DNA from: Roseibium marinum
GTDB lineage: Bacteria > Pseudomonadota > Alphaproteobacteria > Rhizobiales > Stappiaceae
Direction of reading: 5' to 3'
DNA: 64,000 nucleotides
NCBI RefSeq assembly: GCF_002906165.1
Contig: NZ_PPCN01000004.1
Coordinates: 124,001 to 188,000 of the forward strand
The notes under the pieces are model-generated. The model did not search any database. It was not told the origin of the DNA and worked only from the letters and a program-made list of their open reading frames with translations. Of this stretch, positions 12,641-21,185 are shown one piece after another (the first letter of the stretch is position 1; each line of letters begins with the position of its first letter). Position numbers and translations under genes: made by a program.

Positions 12641-12652
12641 GGAAAACCCGGA

Positions 12653-13351
12653 TTATTCGCCAGCAATGCTGGCCAGATCCACTTTCAGGCCCGGGCCCAT
12701 CGTCGAGGAAACGGCGATGCGCTTCAGATAGGAGCCTTTCGAGCCGGAAGGCTTTGCCTTCTGGACGGCATCGATCAGAGCCTTGACGTTCTGCGTGATC
12801 GCCTCTTCTGAGAACGACACCTTGCCGACGCCCGCATGCACGATGCCGGCTTTTTCAACGCGGAACTGGACCGCGCCGCCCTTGGCATCGTTCACCGCGG
12901 CGGTGACGTCCTGGGTCACAGTGCCGACTTTCGGGTTCGGCATCAGGCCACGCGGGCCGAGCACCTTACCGAGACGGCCGACCAGCGGCATCATGTCCGG
13001 GGTCGCGATGCAGCGATCGAAATCGATCTTGCCGCCCTGGACTTCCTGGACCAGCTCTTCAGCACCGACGATATCGGCGCCTGCGGCCTTGGCTTCGTCG
13101 GCCTTGTCGCCACGGGCGAACACGGCGACGCGGACGTTCTTGCCTGTGCCGTTCGGCAGCACACACACGCCGCGGACCATCTGGTCGGCATGGCGCGGAT
13201 CGACACCGAGATTGATCGCAACTTCGACGGTTTCGTCGAACTTCGTCTTGGAGCGCCCCTTCACAAGACCGATGGCCTCGTTCAGCGGATATTCCTTGTT
13301 GCGGTCGATGCCTTCACGCGCTGCCTTGGTACGTTTTCCAATTTTCGCCAT
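12653..13351 (-). CDS. rplA: 50S ribosomal protein L1
   Basis: L1 forms the mobile stalk at the ribosomal E site and in many bacteria represses the rplKA operon. The 232-residue protein begins [14 protein letters not shown]. An upstream in-frame extension of 7 residues is possible but unsupported. The signature [21 protein letters not shown] (residue order split here as GKVLGPRG then LMPNPK) is intact. It starts 4 bp after the rplK stop, so the two are translationally linked. Confidence 0.97.
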   Translation of the reverse strand: MAKIGKRTKAAREGIDRNKEYPLNEAIGLVKGRSKTKFDETVEVAINLGVDPRHADQMVRGVCVLPNGTGKNVRVAVFARGDKADEAKAAGADIVGAEELVQEVQGGKIDFDRCIATPDMMPLVGRLGKVLGPRGLMPNPKVGTVTQDVTAAVNDAKGGAVQFRVEKAGIVHAGVGKVSFSEEAITQNVKALIDAVQKAKPSGSKGSYLKRIAVSSTMGPGLKVDLASIAGE

Positions 13352-13355
13352 GATC

Positions 13356-13784
13356 TTACTCCGATACCTCAATGCCCATGGACCGGGCGGAACCTTCGAC
13401 CATCAGCATCGCTGCTTCGATGTTGTTGGCGTTCAGGTCCTTCATCTTGGCTTCGGCGATTTCCTTCACCTGCGCCCTGGTCACGGAACCGACCGTGCCG
13501 CGGCCCGGGGTCTGCGAGCCCTTCGGCAGCTTGGAAGCCTTCTTCAGGAAGAAGCTTACCGGAGCCGTCTTCACTTCGAACGTGAAGGACTTGTCGGAGT
13601 AATATGTAATTACGGTCGGGCACGGAGCACCCTTCTCGACATCCTGGGTCTGCGCGTTGAACGCCTTGCAGAATTCCATGATGTTGAGACCACGCTGGCC
13701 GAGCGCCGGCCCGATGGGCGGCGACGGGGTCGCGGATCCTGCAGGCACCTGAAGCTTCAGGAAGCCGTCAATTTTCTTCGCCAT
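13356..13784 (-). CDS. rplK: 50S ribosomal protein L11
   Basis: This 142-residue protein forms the GTPase-associated centre with 23S rRNA helices 43/44. It begins [16 protein letters not shown] and has the conserved [11 protein letters not shown] proline-rich N-terminal switch. The RNA-binding C-terminal domain ends [11 protein letters not shown]. It is the first gene of the rplKA pair. The 221-bp gap to nusG (13785-14005) contains a TGACGTCA palindrome at about 13964, but I found no convincing -35/-10 pair. Confidence 0.98.
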   Translation of the reverse strand: MAKKIDGFLKLQVPAGSATPSPPIGPALGQRGLNIMEFCKAFNAQTQDVEKGAPCPTVITYYSDKSFTFEVKTAPVSFFLKKASKLPKGSQTPGRGTVGSVTRAQVKEIAEAKMKDLNANNIEAAMLMVEGSARSMGIEVSE

Positions 13785-14005
13785 ATCTGTCTCCAGTCAT
13801 TCGCAGCCGGACGGCAATCCGCCTGCATGGGAGCTGGTGGTACGGCCCTTGCCGATGCCCGGCGAAGAGCATCAGGACCTTCCACCTGTTTCATCCCGTC
13901 GGATCGCCTTTGAGGCATTCCGGCCGGGCACTCGAGCCGTCTTTCAAACAGTCCGCTTTCACATGACGTCACATGAAGGCGCGCCGATCGCAAGACGGCA
14001 AACAG

Positions 14006-14536
14006 TCAGAGCTTGTCGACCTGACCGAATTCCAGTTCCACCGGCGTCGCGCGGCCGAAGATGGACACCGCCACCTTGAGACGCGCACGCTCGTCGTCGA
14101 CTTCCTCGACAAGGCCGGAGAAGGATGCGAACGGCCCGTCGGACACACGCACCTGCTCGCCCACCTCGAAGGTGACGGACGGCTTCGGCCGGTCCACGCC
14201 TTCCTGAACCTGGTTCAGGATACGCAGGGCTTCTTTTTCCGGGATCGGCATCGGCTTCTGGTCAGAGCCCAGGAAACCGGTGACTTTCGGCGTGTCCTTG
14301 ATCAGGTGAAACGCCTCGTTGGTCATGTCCATCTTCACCAAGACATAGCCCGGGAAGAACTTGCGCTCGGCGTCCACCTTGCGGCCGCGGCGCACTTCGA
14401 CAACCTTTTCCATCGGAACGAGAATTTCCTCGAAAAGATCGGACAGCCCTTTCTGCACGGCCTTTTCGCGGATGGACTCGGCGACCTTCTTCTCAAAATT
14501 GGAATAGGCGTGCACAATGTACCAGCGCTTGGCCAT
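14006..14536 (-). CDS. nusG: Transcription termination/antitermination protein NusG
   Basis: NusG binds the polymerase clamp through its NGN domain and Rho or S10 through a C-terminal KOW domain. The 176-residue frame starts [18 protein letters not shown]. The open frame runs 18 residues further upstream, but those residues are not family-like. The NGN core [10 protein letters not shown] and the KOW segment [11 protein letters not shown] are clear. secE lies 54 bp upstream on the same strand, the usual secE-nusG pairing. Confidence 0.97.
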   Translation of the reverse strand: MAKRWYIVHAYSNFEKKVAESIREKAVQKGLSDLFEEILVPMEKVVEVRRGRKVDAERKFFPGYVLVKMDMTNEAFHLIKDTPKVTGFLGSDQKPMPIPEKEALRILNQVQEGVDRPKPSVTFEVGEQVRVSDGPFASFSGLVEEVDDERARLKVAVSIFGRATPVELEFGQVDKL

Positions 14537-14590
14537 AGATCTCAGTTCCGTTTCTTGTTCTTTGTCTTCAAACCGGGCGGCGGGTTTCAA

Positions 14591-14788
14591 CTAGCCGCCG
14601 ACACCCAGCAGATAGCCGATTCCGAGGCTCATCAGCTGATCCGCCACGAGAAAAAAGATCGAGGCGATCATCACCATGATGAACACCATGACGGTGGTCA
14701 CGGCGGTTTCGCGGCGCGTCGGCCAAGTTACCTTGGACGTTTCAGAGCGCACTTCCTGGATGAATTTGAAGGGATTGGTCTTCGCCAT
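14591..14788 (-). CDS. secE: Preprotein translocase subunit SecE
   Basis: This 65-residue protein has the short single-span form of SecE. An amphipathic N-terminal helix containing the conserved EVRSETSKVTWPTRRE is followed by one membrane segment (about residues 28-60). It stabilises SecY in the inner-membrane translocon. It sits between tRNA-Trp and nusG, as in most proteobacteria. Length and motif are both typical. Confidence 0.96.
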   Translation of the reverse strand: MAKTNPFKFIQEVRSETSKVTWPTRRETAVTTVMVFIMVMIASIFFLVADQLMSLGIGYLLGVGG

Positions 14789-14891
14789 TCCGGTTCCGGT
14801 CTGTTAAATACGAGTGGGCGCGCGAAATGACTTCGCGCGCCTCACTCGAGGAAACTCTTAAGCCCTCGAGGGCGATTAATCAAGAGCAAAT

Positions 14892-14967
14892 TGGCAGGGG
14901 CAGCAGGGTTCGAACCCGCGACCTACGGTTTTGGAGACCGTCGCTCTACCAGCTGAGCTATACCCCT
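14892..14967 (-). tRNA. trnW: tRNA-Trp (CCA)
   Basis: A 76-nt cloverleaf with encoded 3' CCA. The acceptor stem AGGGGTA pairs with TGCCCCT. The anticodon loop CTCCAAA carries CCA between 5-bp ACGGT/ACCGT stems, and the T arm contains GGTTCGAACC. It lies between tuf and secE, a conserved alphaproteobacterial arrangement. Confidence 0.98.
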
Positions 14968-15042
14968 ACACGAGGACCGCTTGCGACGGTCCCGCTCCTG
15001 ATACCCCCTGATGCCGCGTACCGCAACATTTAAGAGGGCAAA

Positions 15043-15064
15043 CTGCCGGGCGCAAGCCCGACAG
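15043..15064 (-). terminator. Hairpin after tuf
   Basis: On the minus strand a 9-bp stem (CTGTCGGGC with GCCCGGCAG, one G-T pair, TTGC loop) begins 12 bp past the tuf stop and is followed by TTTGCCCTCTT. The T tract is weak, so it may end only part of the tuf transcripts and let the rest continue into tRNA-Trp. Confidence 0.5.
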
Positions 15065-15075
15065 CCCGTTTCATC

Positions 15076-16266
15076 TTAAGCGATGATGGATGCGACGACG
15101 CCGGCGCCGACGGTACGGCCGCCTTCGCGGATAGCGAAACGCAGGCCTTCTTCCATGGCGATCGGCACGATCAGTTCGACGTCAACGGACACGTTGTCGC
15201 CCGGCATGACCATTTCCGTGCCTTCCGGCAGGGACACGACACCGGTAACGTCCGTCGTGCGGAAGTAGAACTGCGGACGGTAGTTGGTGAAGAACGGCGT
15301 ATGACGGCCCCCTTCTTCCTTCGTCAGGATGTAGGCCTCGGCCTTGAATTTCGTGTGCGGGGTCACCGAACCCGGCTTGCAAAGTACCTGGCCGCGCTCG
15401 ACGTCCTCACGGGCAACACCGCGGATCAGGGCACCGATGTTGTCGCCTGCTTCGCCGCTGTCCAGCAGCTTGCGGAACATTTCAACGCCGGTAACCGTCG
15501 TCTTGGTGGTGTCCTTGATGCCGACAATCTCGACTTCCTCGCCAACCTTGACGATGCCGCGTTCCACACGGCCGGTGACAACCGTGCCACGGCCGGAGAT
15601 CGAGAACACGTCTTCGATCGGCATCAGGAACGGCATGTCCTTCGGACGCTCGGGCGTCGGGATATACGCATCGACCTGAGCCATCAGCTCGCGGATCGCG
15701 TCACGGCCGATGGCCGGGTCGCGGTTTTCCACAGCCGCCAGAGCCGAACCCTTGACGATCGGAATGTCGTCGCCCGGGTACTCGTAGGAGGACAGAAGCT
15801 CGCGGATTTCCATTTCGACAAGCTCGATAAGCTCTTCGTCGTCGACCTGGTCAACCTTGTTCATGAACACGACAAGCGCCGGAACGCCGACCTGACGGGC
15901 AAGCAGGATGTGCTCGCGGGTCTGCGGCATCGGGCCGTCGGCGGCCGAAACCACGAGAATGCCGCCATCCATCTGCGCCGCGCCGGTGATCATGTTCTTC
16001 ACATAATCGGCGTGACCCGGGCAGTCGACGTGAGCATAGTGACGGTTTTCCGTCTCATACTCGACATGCGCCGTGGAGATGGTGATGCCGCGGGCCTTTT
16101 CTTCAGGCGCGCCGTCAATCTCGTCATAAGCTTTTGCTGTCGCACCGCCGGTTTCAGCCAGCGTCATCGTGATTGCAGCTGTCAGCGTCGTCTTGCCATG
16201 GTCAACGTGGCCAATCGTGCCAATGTTAACGTGCGGCTTCGTACGCTCAAATTTTTCTTTCGCCAT
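15076..16266 (-). CDS. tuf: Translation elongation factor Tu
   Basis: EF-Tu delivers aminoacyl-tRNA to the ribosome. The 396-residue protein starts [16 protein letters not shown] at 16266. The 47-residue in-frame extension to 16407 lacks homology and is rejected. G motifs [16 protein letters not shown] and NKVD are intact, and the C-terminus ends [11 protein letters not shown]. It follows tRNA-Gly, giving the tyr-gly-tuf cluster known from enterobacterial tufB. Many proteobacteria carry a second tuf next to fusA, which would lie outside this window. Confidence 0.98.
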   Translation of the reverse strand: MAKEKFERTKPHVNIGTIGHVDHGKTTLTAAITMTLAETGGATAKAYDEIDGAPEEKARGITISTAHVEYETENRHYAHVDCPGHADYVKNMITGAAQMDGGILVVSAADGPMPQTREHILLARQVGVPALVVFMNKVDQVDDEELIELVEMEIRELLSSYEYPGDDIPIVKGSALAAVENRDPAIGRDAIRELMAQVDAYIPTPERPKDMPFLMPIEDVFSISGRGTVVTGRVERGIVKVGEEVEIVGIKDTTKTTVTGVEMFRKLLDSGEAGDNIGALIRGVAREDVERGQVLCKPGSVTPHTKFKAEAYILTKEEGGRHTPFFTNYRPQFYFRTTDVTGVVSLPEGTEMVMPGDNVSVDVELIVPIAMEEGLRFAIREGGRTVGAGVVASIIA

Positions 16267-16413
16267 CGGCGTCGCTCTCTGTCCACTACTCGGGTCGGTC
16301 GATAAAAGGCTCGAGCGGGACGCCCTCCGGCGCCTTGGACAGATCCGCGAGCGACGAATTGCTTCCCGTAGAACTTCCAGAGCGTCCGCTCGCAGGCGAT
16401 TGGACACTCCGCA

Positions 16414-16460
16414 ACTTTAGGGTCGATCAGCTTTTCGCCTTCACGTGAGCCCACATGAAA
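16414..16460 (-). repeat. Interspersed repeat copy, tuf leader
   Basis: Read on the minus strand this contains TTTCATGTG, then CACGTGAAGGCGAAAAG, then CTGATCGACCCTAAAG. It closely matches the copies at 28190-28222 and 28430-28463 (shared core AAAAGYTGATCGAYCCTAAAG with the latter). It lies between tRNA-Gly and tuf and would be transcribed in the tuf leader if the upstream promoter is used. Confidence 0.55.
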
Positions 16461-16531
16461 ACAGGCTGATCCGGTCAGGATTTCCGGGCGGAAGAACCTT
16501 CCGTTCCGGACACTCCGATCAACACCCATGA

Positions 16532-16605
16532 TGGAGCGGGTGAAGGGAATCGAACCCTCGTCGTCAGCTTGGAAGGCTGCTGCTCTACCATTGAGCTACA
16601 CCCGC
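16532..16605 (-). tRNA. trnG: tRNA-Gly (TCC)
   Basis: A 74-nt cloverleaf with encoded CCA. The 5' GCGGGTG pairs with CACCCGC. The anticodon loop CTTCCAA carries TCC, and the T arm contains GGTTCGATTCC. It is 20 bp downstream of tRNA-Tyr and probably shares its transcript. Confidence 0.97.
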
Positions 16606-16625
16606 ACAACAAGGAATCAGAACGA

Positions 16626-16710
16626 TGGTGGAGGAGGTTGGATTCGAACCAACGTAGGCATAGCCAACGGATTTACAGTCCGTCCCCTTTAGCCACTCGG
16701 GCACTCCTCC
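16626..16710 (-). tRNA. trnY: tRNA-Tyr (GTA)
   Basis: An 85-nt class II tRNA with a long variable arm and encoded CCA. The acceptor stem is GGAGGAG/CTCCTCC, and the anticodon stem-loop ACGGACTGTAAATCCGT carries GTA. It is the first gene behind the promoter at 16795-16823. Confidence 0.98.
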
Positions 16711-16794
16711 ATCTCGTCCTGCTTCACGCCGAAGCTATCAGGATGGCTTGACCTGAGAACCCGCCCGAAAGGGGCGAGCAATCCTGTGGCGCGT

Positions 16795-16823
16795 GTTATG
16801 CAGATGAGGACCTGCCCTGTCAA
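16795..16823 (-). promoter_or_regulatory. Sigma70-type promoter for tRNA-Tyr/tRNA-Gly/tuf
   Basis: On the reverse strand a perfect TTGACA (16823-16818), a 17-bp spacer and CATAAC (16800-16795) predict a start near 16788, about 78 nt before tRNA-Tyr. The rest of the 420-bp gap 16711-17130 shows nothing I can name except the MarR operator at its other end. Confidence 0.75.
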
Positions 16824-17113
16824 CGCCGATCTTGCAAAGAAATGAACAAAATCAGGGAGACACCCGAAACAGCAGCTTCGAGCGCTGGAGATTGCTCCGG
16901 CAACCGGCATTCAAAGAGTGCCCCGATCCCGGCAACTTGTCACGCTCCTTGGTAATCATCCCCGTCAGTGGCCGCGTTTTCATCTCCGGCTGTGGACAAC
17001 CGGCCGCTGCTTTTGCGTCTTTGAGGGCCTTCGGGCGGCGGATACGACCCCCTGCCTGTGCATCGGGTTTCGAGCCCGTCCGACACACTTCCGGCTTGCC
17101 GTGATTCACCCTA

Positions 17114-17129
17114 TGTTGTAACTACAACA
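17114..17129. promoter_or_regulatory. Palindromic MarR-type operator
   Basis: TGTTGTA-AC-TACAACA is a perfect 7-bp inverted repeat ending one base before the ATG of the MarR gene at 17131. MarR-family regulators typically bind such 16-20 bp palindromes containing TTGTA/TACAA arms. It occupies the place of a Shine-Dalgarno sequence, so the downstream mRNA is probably leaderless or nearly so. Confidence 0.7.
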
Positions 17130-17130
17130 A

Positions 17131-17667
17131 ATGTCTTCTTCCCTTCAGGATATCGACTTCGTCCATATGGGCCGGTCCTGTCTCGGCCATGCGGCCCGGC
17201 GGACGGCCAATCTGCTCACCCGGCACTTCAACCGGCATATGGCTCCGCTTGGCCTGGAACTCACGCAGTGCCAGCTTCTGGCCGCCATTGCGGACGGATC
17301 GGCCGGATCCGCCTCCGGGATTGCCCGGTTTCTCGGCATCGACCGTTCGACGCTGGCCCGCAACCTGAAACCGCTCGAGGCCGCTGGCCTGATCGCACGG
17401 CGCGAAGCCGGCGGCCGCAGGGTCCTGCCCGTCCTGACCCCCGCCGGGGAAAGGAAGGTCCTGGAAATTCACCGGACCTGGCAACAGGCCCATGCGGAAC
17501 TCGGCGACCTCCTCGGACCGGAGGGAGCCGACGCGGTCCGCGCGCATATGTCGGCGCTCCGAAAGGCCGTCCATATTCTCGAGGAACGCACCATTGCCGC
17601 CAGATCTCCCGGCAAGGATCAATCGCCCGGTCCTCCCGTTGGGGACACAAAACAAGGCAGGACATGA
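17131..17667 (+). CDS. MarR-family transcriptional regulator
   Basis: This 178-residue winged-helix regulator has the MarR layout: an N-terminal dimerisation helix (HMGRSCLGHAARRTANLL), a helix-turn-helix near residues 60-85 (GSASGIARFLGIDRSTLARN) and a wing around RREAGGRRVLPVLT. A disordered Pro/Gly-rich tail follows residue 155. A palindromic operator abuts the start codon, implying autorepression. The thioesterase gene starts 4 bp after the stop, so the pair forms an operon. The ligand is unknown. Confidence 0.9.
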   Translation: MSSSLQDIDFVHMGRSCLGHAARRTANLLTRHFNRHMAPLGLELTQCQLLAAIADGSAGSASGIARFLGIDRSTLARNLKPLEAAGLIARREAGGRRVLPVLTPAGERKVLEIHRTWQQAHAELGDLLGPEGADAVRAHMSALRKAVHILEERTIAARSPGKDQSPGPPVGDTKQGRT

Positions 17668-17671
17668 TATC

Positions 17672-18175
17672 ATGAGCGACACACAGGCCAGAACAGAAAA
17701 AGGCGGGATACATGCGCCCGGAGCGCTCCCGAAGGCCGCCTTCGCCAGCCTGTCCGGACTGGAAATTTTTGAAAAGATGATGGCGGGTGACCTGCCCGCC
17801 CCGCCGATCATGGCGCACATGAATATAACGATGAAGGAATTCGCCGAAGGCAGGGCCGTCTTTGCCGGCATGCCGGCACACCAGTTCCTGAACCCGCTCG
17901 GCACGGTGCATGGCGGCTGGATCTCGACGCTGATCGACACCGCCCTCAGCTGCGCCGTGCAGACGGCCCTGAAACCCGGCGAATCCTATACCACCACATC
18001 CTTGACCGTGAACATGGTCCGCCCGCTTCTGGCCGACAGCGGCGAGGTGACCTGCGAGGGCCGTCTCGTGCACCGGGGCTCCCGGCTCGCCACATCGGAG
18101 GGCGGACTGAAGGACGCCCGCGGCAAACTGATCGCCCATGGCACGGTGACCTGCATGATCCTGCGCGCGGCATGA
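17672..18175 (+). CDS. PaaI-family hotdog thioesterase
   Basis: This 167-residue hotdog-fold protein is probably an acyl-CoA thioesterase. The substrate helix motif is GTVHGGWISTLIDTA, with His80-Gly-Gly and the candidate catalytic Asp89. The usual C-terminal strands (VNMVRPLL and VTCEGRLVHRG) follow. The start MSDTQARTEKGG is chosen because AAGGCAGGA lies just upstream; a 60-residue in-frame extension overlaps the MarR gene and is unlikely. Coupling to MarR suggests induction by an aromatic or acyl compound, which is inference. Confidence 0.85.
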   Translation: MSDTQARTEKGGIHAPGALPKAAFASLSGLEIFEKMMAGDLPAPPIMAHMNITMKEFAEGRAVFAGMPAHQFLNPLGTVHGGWISTLIDTALSCAVQTALKPGESYTTTSLTVNMVRPLLADSGEVTCEGRLVHRGSRLATSEGGLKDARGKLIAHGTVTCMILRAA

Positions 18176-18251
18176 TCTGCGGCATGATCTTTGGTCCGCG
18201 CGCGCTGCGTGGCCTCTTCCCCTCTCCGCTTTTTGCCGCTAGATCTTCGCC

Positions 18252-19088
18252 ATGACGGATAACAGCAAATCAGCACGGCCCCGGTCCCGTCCCGGTCAGG
18301 GAGCGGGCAGTTTCAAGACAGGTCACTACAAGAAGGGTGGCGGCAAACCGGCTCCGCGCCGTCCCGGCCTGCCGCCGGAAGGCCCGATCCTGCTTTATGG
18401 CCTGCATACGGTGGAAGCCGCCTTCGCCAACAGCGACCGCAAGCGGCTGAAACTCTACGCCACGGAAAACGCCCAGCGGCGTCTTGAGGAGCGCGGCGTC
18501 ACCATAGATGTGCCGATCGAACCCACGATGCCGAAGGCGCTCGACCGGATGGTGACAAAGGATGCCGTGCACCAGGGCATGATCCTGGAAGCCGATCCCC
18601 TGCCCGCCTATGGCCCGGAGCATCTGACGGGTGCCCGTCTGGTGCTGGCGCTCGACCAGGTCACCGATCCGCACAACGTCGGCGCCATCCTGCGCTCCGC
18701 CGTGGCGCTCGGTGCCGATGCGGTGGTCACCACCGAGCGCCATGCGCCGGAAGAAGGCTCGGTGCTGGCCAAATCCGCCTCGGGCGCGCTCGACATGATC
18801 AAACATGTGCGGGTGAAGAACATGGCCCGCTTCATCGCCGAAATGAACGACGAGGGGTTCGGCTGCATCGCACTCGACAGCGACGGTGACGCCAGCCTGG
18901 AAGACACGCCCTTCACCGACAGGACAGTGCTGGTGCTCGGCTCGGAGGGAAAAGGCGTGCGCCACGGCGTGCGCGAGGCCTGCGGCCTCACCGCCCGCCT
19001 CGACATGCCCGGCGAGATCCGCTCCCTCAACGTCTCCAACGCGGCCGTGCTGTCGTTATATGTGGCGCGGATGAAGATGGGGCTGTGA
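18252..19088 (+). CDS. rlmB: 23S rRNA (guanosine-2'-O-)-methyltransferase RlmB
   Basis: This 278-residue SpoU-family methyltransferase modifies G2251 in the peptidyl-transferase P loop. A basic disordered N-terminus (residues 1-42) is followed by the substrate-binding domain (LLYGLHTVEAAF). The three SPOUT motifs follow: DQVTDPHNVGAILRSA, LVLGSEGKGVR and IRSLNVSNAAVLSLY, which form the trefoil knot for S-adenosylmethionine. It is a single-gene unit; its 3' flank carries a 17-bp inverted repeat. Confidence 0.95.
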   Translation: MTDNSKSARPRSRPGQGAGSFKTGHYKKGGGKPAPRRPGLPPEGPILLYGLHTVEAAFANSDRKRLKLYATENAQRRLEERGVTIDVPIEPTMPKALDRMVTKDAVHQGMILEADPLPAYGPEHLTGARLVLALDQVTDPHNVGAILRSAVALGADAVVTTERHAPEEGSVLAKSASGALDMIKHVRVKNMARFIAEMNDEGFGCIALDSDGDASLEDTPFTDRTVLVLGSEGKGVRHGVREACGLTARLDMPGEIRSLNVSNAAVLSLYVARMKMGL

Positions 19089-19190
19089 TCCCCGGAGCCG
19101 CCGGATGGCCGGTGGCAGACGGCGCCACTCAATCGGTGGACAACCCCGCCAAGCCCGTAGCCTTTGCCGCCCCAGCCCCTCCCAGGCCTC

Positions 19191-19247
19191 CCCGGCCTTG
19201 AGCCGGGGCCCTTTCCATTTCGCGGCAGATCCCGGCTCAAGGCCGGG
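19191..19247. repeat. Large intergenic inverted repeat
   Basis: Two perfect 17-bp arms, CCCGGCCTTGAGCCGGG (19191-19207) and CCCGGCTCAAGGCCGGG (19231-19247), flank a 23-bp loop between the converging rlmB and YHYH genes. Each arm is itself quasi-palindromic, as in REP/BIME-like extragenic elements. It could also terminate one or both converging transcripts, although no T tract follows. Confidence 0.7.
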
Positions 19248-19299
19248 ACGGCGACCGGTATCACAGAACTCAAGCAAATCTCCGCACCGGAGTTTGCCT

Positions 19300-20412
19300 T
19301 CACCTCCCCGTCGGTGGCGGTCCCTTGCGGCTTTGTGCCGCTCCGTCATAGGGCGTGAACGTCTTCAGGCCGGAGATGTCAAAACCGGATGGACAGCCGG
19401 AAGCGATATAATCGTAATAGATCGCGCGGCCGCCGAACTTCCGGCTCCTGTCCGCCTCGAAGAACAGCCCGTAGCAGGCCTTGTTGCAATGAAACAGCGC
19501 GCCGTCCTGCGCCTCGATGCGCCGCGCGCTGCCATCGCCTTGAAGGATCTGCTCACCCTGCAGCAGTCCGCTCATCACATGGCAGACGCCGCGGCCATGA
19601 GTGGTTCGCGAACTGTCCTTTATGGCGAAGCGAATCGGCAGGCCGGTGATCTCCTTGCCCGTGCGGTCCACCCGGTGCTCCCAGCGGTCGCGCGCGAAAT
19701 GTTGCGGCCTGCCCGACAGGCAGGTGAGGACATCCCAGCTTGAGGTCGTCTTCACATTGTAGAAGTAGGCTCCCGACGCGTCCTTCATGCCCCGGCAGCG
19801 GTCGAGATCGGCTTCGACGGAATTGCTTTGATCGAACCAGCCGAGGGCGAGAATCGGAAAGCCGTCCATGGCGTAGCCCACCGGCTTTTTGTCGTCCTCC
19901 ACCCAGACCGGCCCGAGATCCTCGATAAGGCATTTGGGCGCGATATGATAATGATAGTCGTCTCCCCGGCCCGCATGGCCGCCGCAGACATCCAGTTCAC
20001 CGGCATCGAAGGCGCTCGGGCGCTTTCCCGTCGTCCGGTCGGCCGGCCCCTGCGTGCTTGGATCGAAGATCGGCACACCGTTGACCGCGACCCCGACCGG
20101 CCCCGCATCCGTTGCAGTCGCACTGGCGGCTAGTTTCGGGTCGAGCAGGATCTCGAAATCGAAATTGTGAACGGCGGGGAATTGCTGGTTGGTGCCGATA
20201 ATCCCCCGCATGAGCGGATCTTTCGGACCCGGCAGGCCGTTTGAGGAAAACCGCGCCTTGCCGCCGGAACACGAGAGCTTGCTCACCTCCTGCGTATAAC
20301 AGCCGGTCTCGCATTTGCAGGATTTGATATCGTGGGCCGCAGTGTCTGAAACAACGCAAAACAACAGGGCGGCGGCGGCAAGTCCCCGGAAAATGATACT
20401 TGAGAATGCCAT
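19300..20412 (-). CDS. Secreted YHYH-domain protein
   Basis: This 370-residue exported protein has a signal peptide (hydrophobic residues 5-25, likely cleavage after TAA near residue 26). The YHYH motif (residues 153-156) sits within GRGDDYHYHIAPKCL and defines the family. Several cysteines (CKCETGC, CGGH, CRG) suggest disulfides, and a His/Asp-rich core could bind metal. Family members are periplasmic or surface proteins of unknown activity. It converges on rlmB; its start lies 213 bp from tRNA-Thr. Confidence 0.85.
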   Translation of the reverse strand: MAFSSIIFRGLAAAALLFCVVSDTAAHDIKSCKCETGCYTQEVSKLSCSGGKARFSSNGLPGPKDPLMRGIIGTNQQFPAVHNFDFEILLDPKLAASATATDAGPVGVAVNGVPIFDPSTQGPADRTTGKRPSAFDAGELDVCGGHAGRGDDYHYHIAPKCLIEDLGPVWVEDDKKPVGYAMDGFPILALGWFDQSNSVEADLDRCRGMKDASGAYFYNVKTTSSWDVLTCLSGRPQHFARDRWEHRVDRTGKEITGLPIRFAIKDSSRTTHGRGVCHVMSGLLQGEQILQGDGSARRIEAQDGALFHCNKACYGLFFEADRSRKFGGRAIYYDYIASGCPSGFDISGLKTFTPYDGAAQSRKGPPPTGR

Positions 20413-20586
20413 GCAGCACAGTCCTCGTTCCCTGGCCGTTTCCCTCAGGGCTCACGCCATAACGCGGCTGACAAGACAGAGCGACGTCAGATCATCCGTA
20501 TTTTCTACAGGGACACCACAAATCCCGCAACCCCGGTAGGGCTTTGGGTTTTTTGTGGTTGATACTGAATTTTTCGTTTTGGGGCA

Positions 20587-20614
20587 TGGACAAGTGCGGC
20601 CAATCTGTTAGAAG
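20587..20614 (+). promoter_or_regulatory. Candidate promoter of tRNA-Thr
   Basis: TGGACA (20587-20592) and TAGAAG (20609-20614) are 16 bp apart and end 11 bp before the tRNA. The match is modest, but this is the only promoter-like pair in the short upstream gap. Confidence 0.4.
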
Positions 20615-20625
20615 CCATCCCCGGC

Positions 20626-20701
20626 GCCGGTATAGCTCAGCTGGTAGAGCACGTGATTTGTAATCTCGGGGTCGCGGGTTCGAATCCTGCTGCCGGCACC
20701 A
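20626..20701 (+). tRNA. trnT: tRNA-Thr (TGT)
   Basis: A 76-nt cloverleaf with encoded CCA. The acceptor stem GCCGGTA pairs with TGCCGGC. The anticodon loop TTTGTAA carries TGT, and the T arm contains GGTTCGAATCC. The gene-poor, IS-containing stretch starts right after it. I could not find a second copy of its 3' end that would mark an integrated island. Confidence 0.97.
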
Positions 20702-20928
20702 TTTTTCCAAGGGTCCATTCGTGTCACACGGTTCACACCGTCTTCGGTCTGCTTCCAGTCCCGTAGCACCCAAGATCACTTGATTCCCAAATTTGAACTC
20801 AATCAATTTTCCTGGGCTTTCGGAAAACCTGCCGCTTTGAGCTTCAGTTTTCTGTGATGGTCGCCTAACAGTGTGCCTCTCGTCACGATCATAACATCAC
20901 TAGGTGTGAATTGGCCTCTCCGAGTGCT

Positions 20929-21042
20929 CCTTGGCGCAGTTGCGAAGCCGTGGAGTTTGCCACACTCAAATGGGTCGGCCGGTTCAATCACCGGCGTCTT
21001 CTGGAGCCCATCGGAAACATTCCACCAGCAGAAGCCGAATAA
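20929..21042 (+). pseudogene. C-terminal remnant of an IS3-family transposase (OrfB)
   Basis: The plus strand reads PWRSCEAVEFATLKWVGRFN, then HRRLLEPIGNIPPAEAE and a stop; after the stop the old frame still reads RYYALL. This matches the well-known C-terminus of the IS3-group integrase (VEFATLEWVDWFN...LEPIGNIPPAEAE). Upstream residues no longer match, so only the last 40 or so codons survive. The following 70 bp, up to about 21120, resemble an IS3 right end with a degenerate GGTTCA terminus. The rest of the 484-bp gap 20702-21185 holds no gene. Confidence 0.75.
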
Positions 21043-21185
21043 AGATACTACGCCTTGCTGGGCGCGCCAGCCGTGCCCGCATAACCTAAACTTACGGTCT
21101 CCGGGAAACCGGCGCGGTTCACTGCGTAACAGTCAAAAACTCGACCGAAAGGTCGGGATCGGCGGACGCTCAACACTGCAAGAGC

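Noticed and set aside
20626..20701. tRNA-Thr as a proven integration site
   Set aside because: No second copy of the tRNA 3' end and no integrase gene found in the window, so only a suggestion of a decayed element is justified.
20803..20991. Short minus-strand frame beginning MIEPADPFECG
   Set aside because: This is the antisense of the IS3 transposase tail, a frequently mis-annotated shadow; the plus strand carries the recognisable transposase residues.
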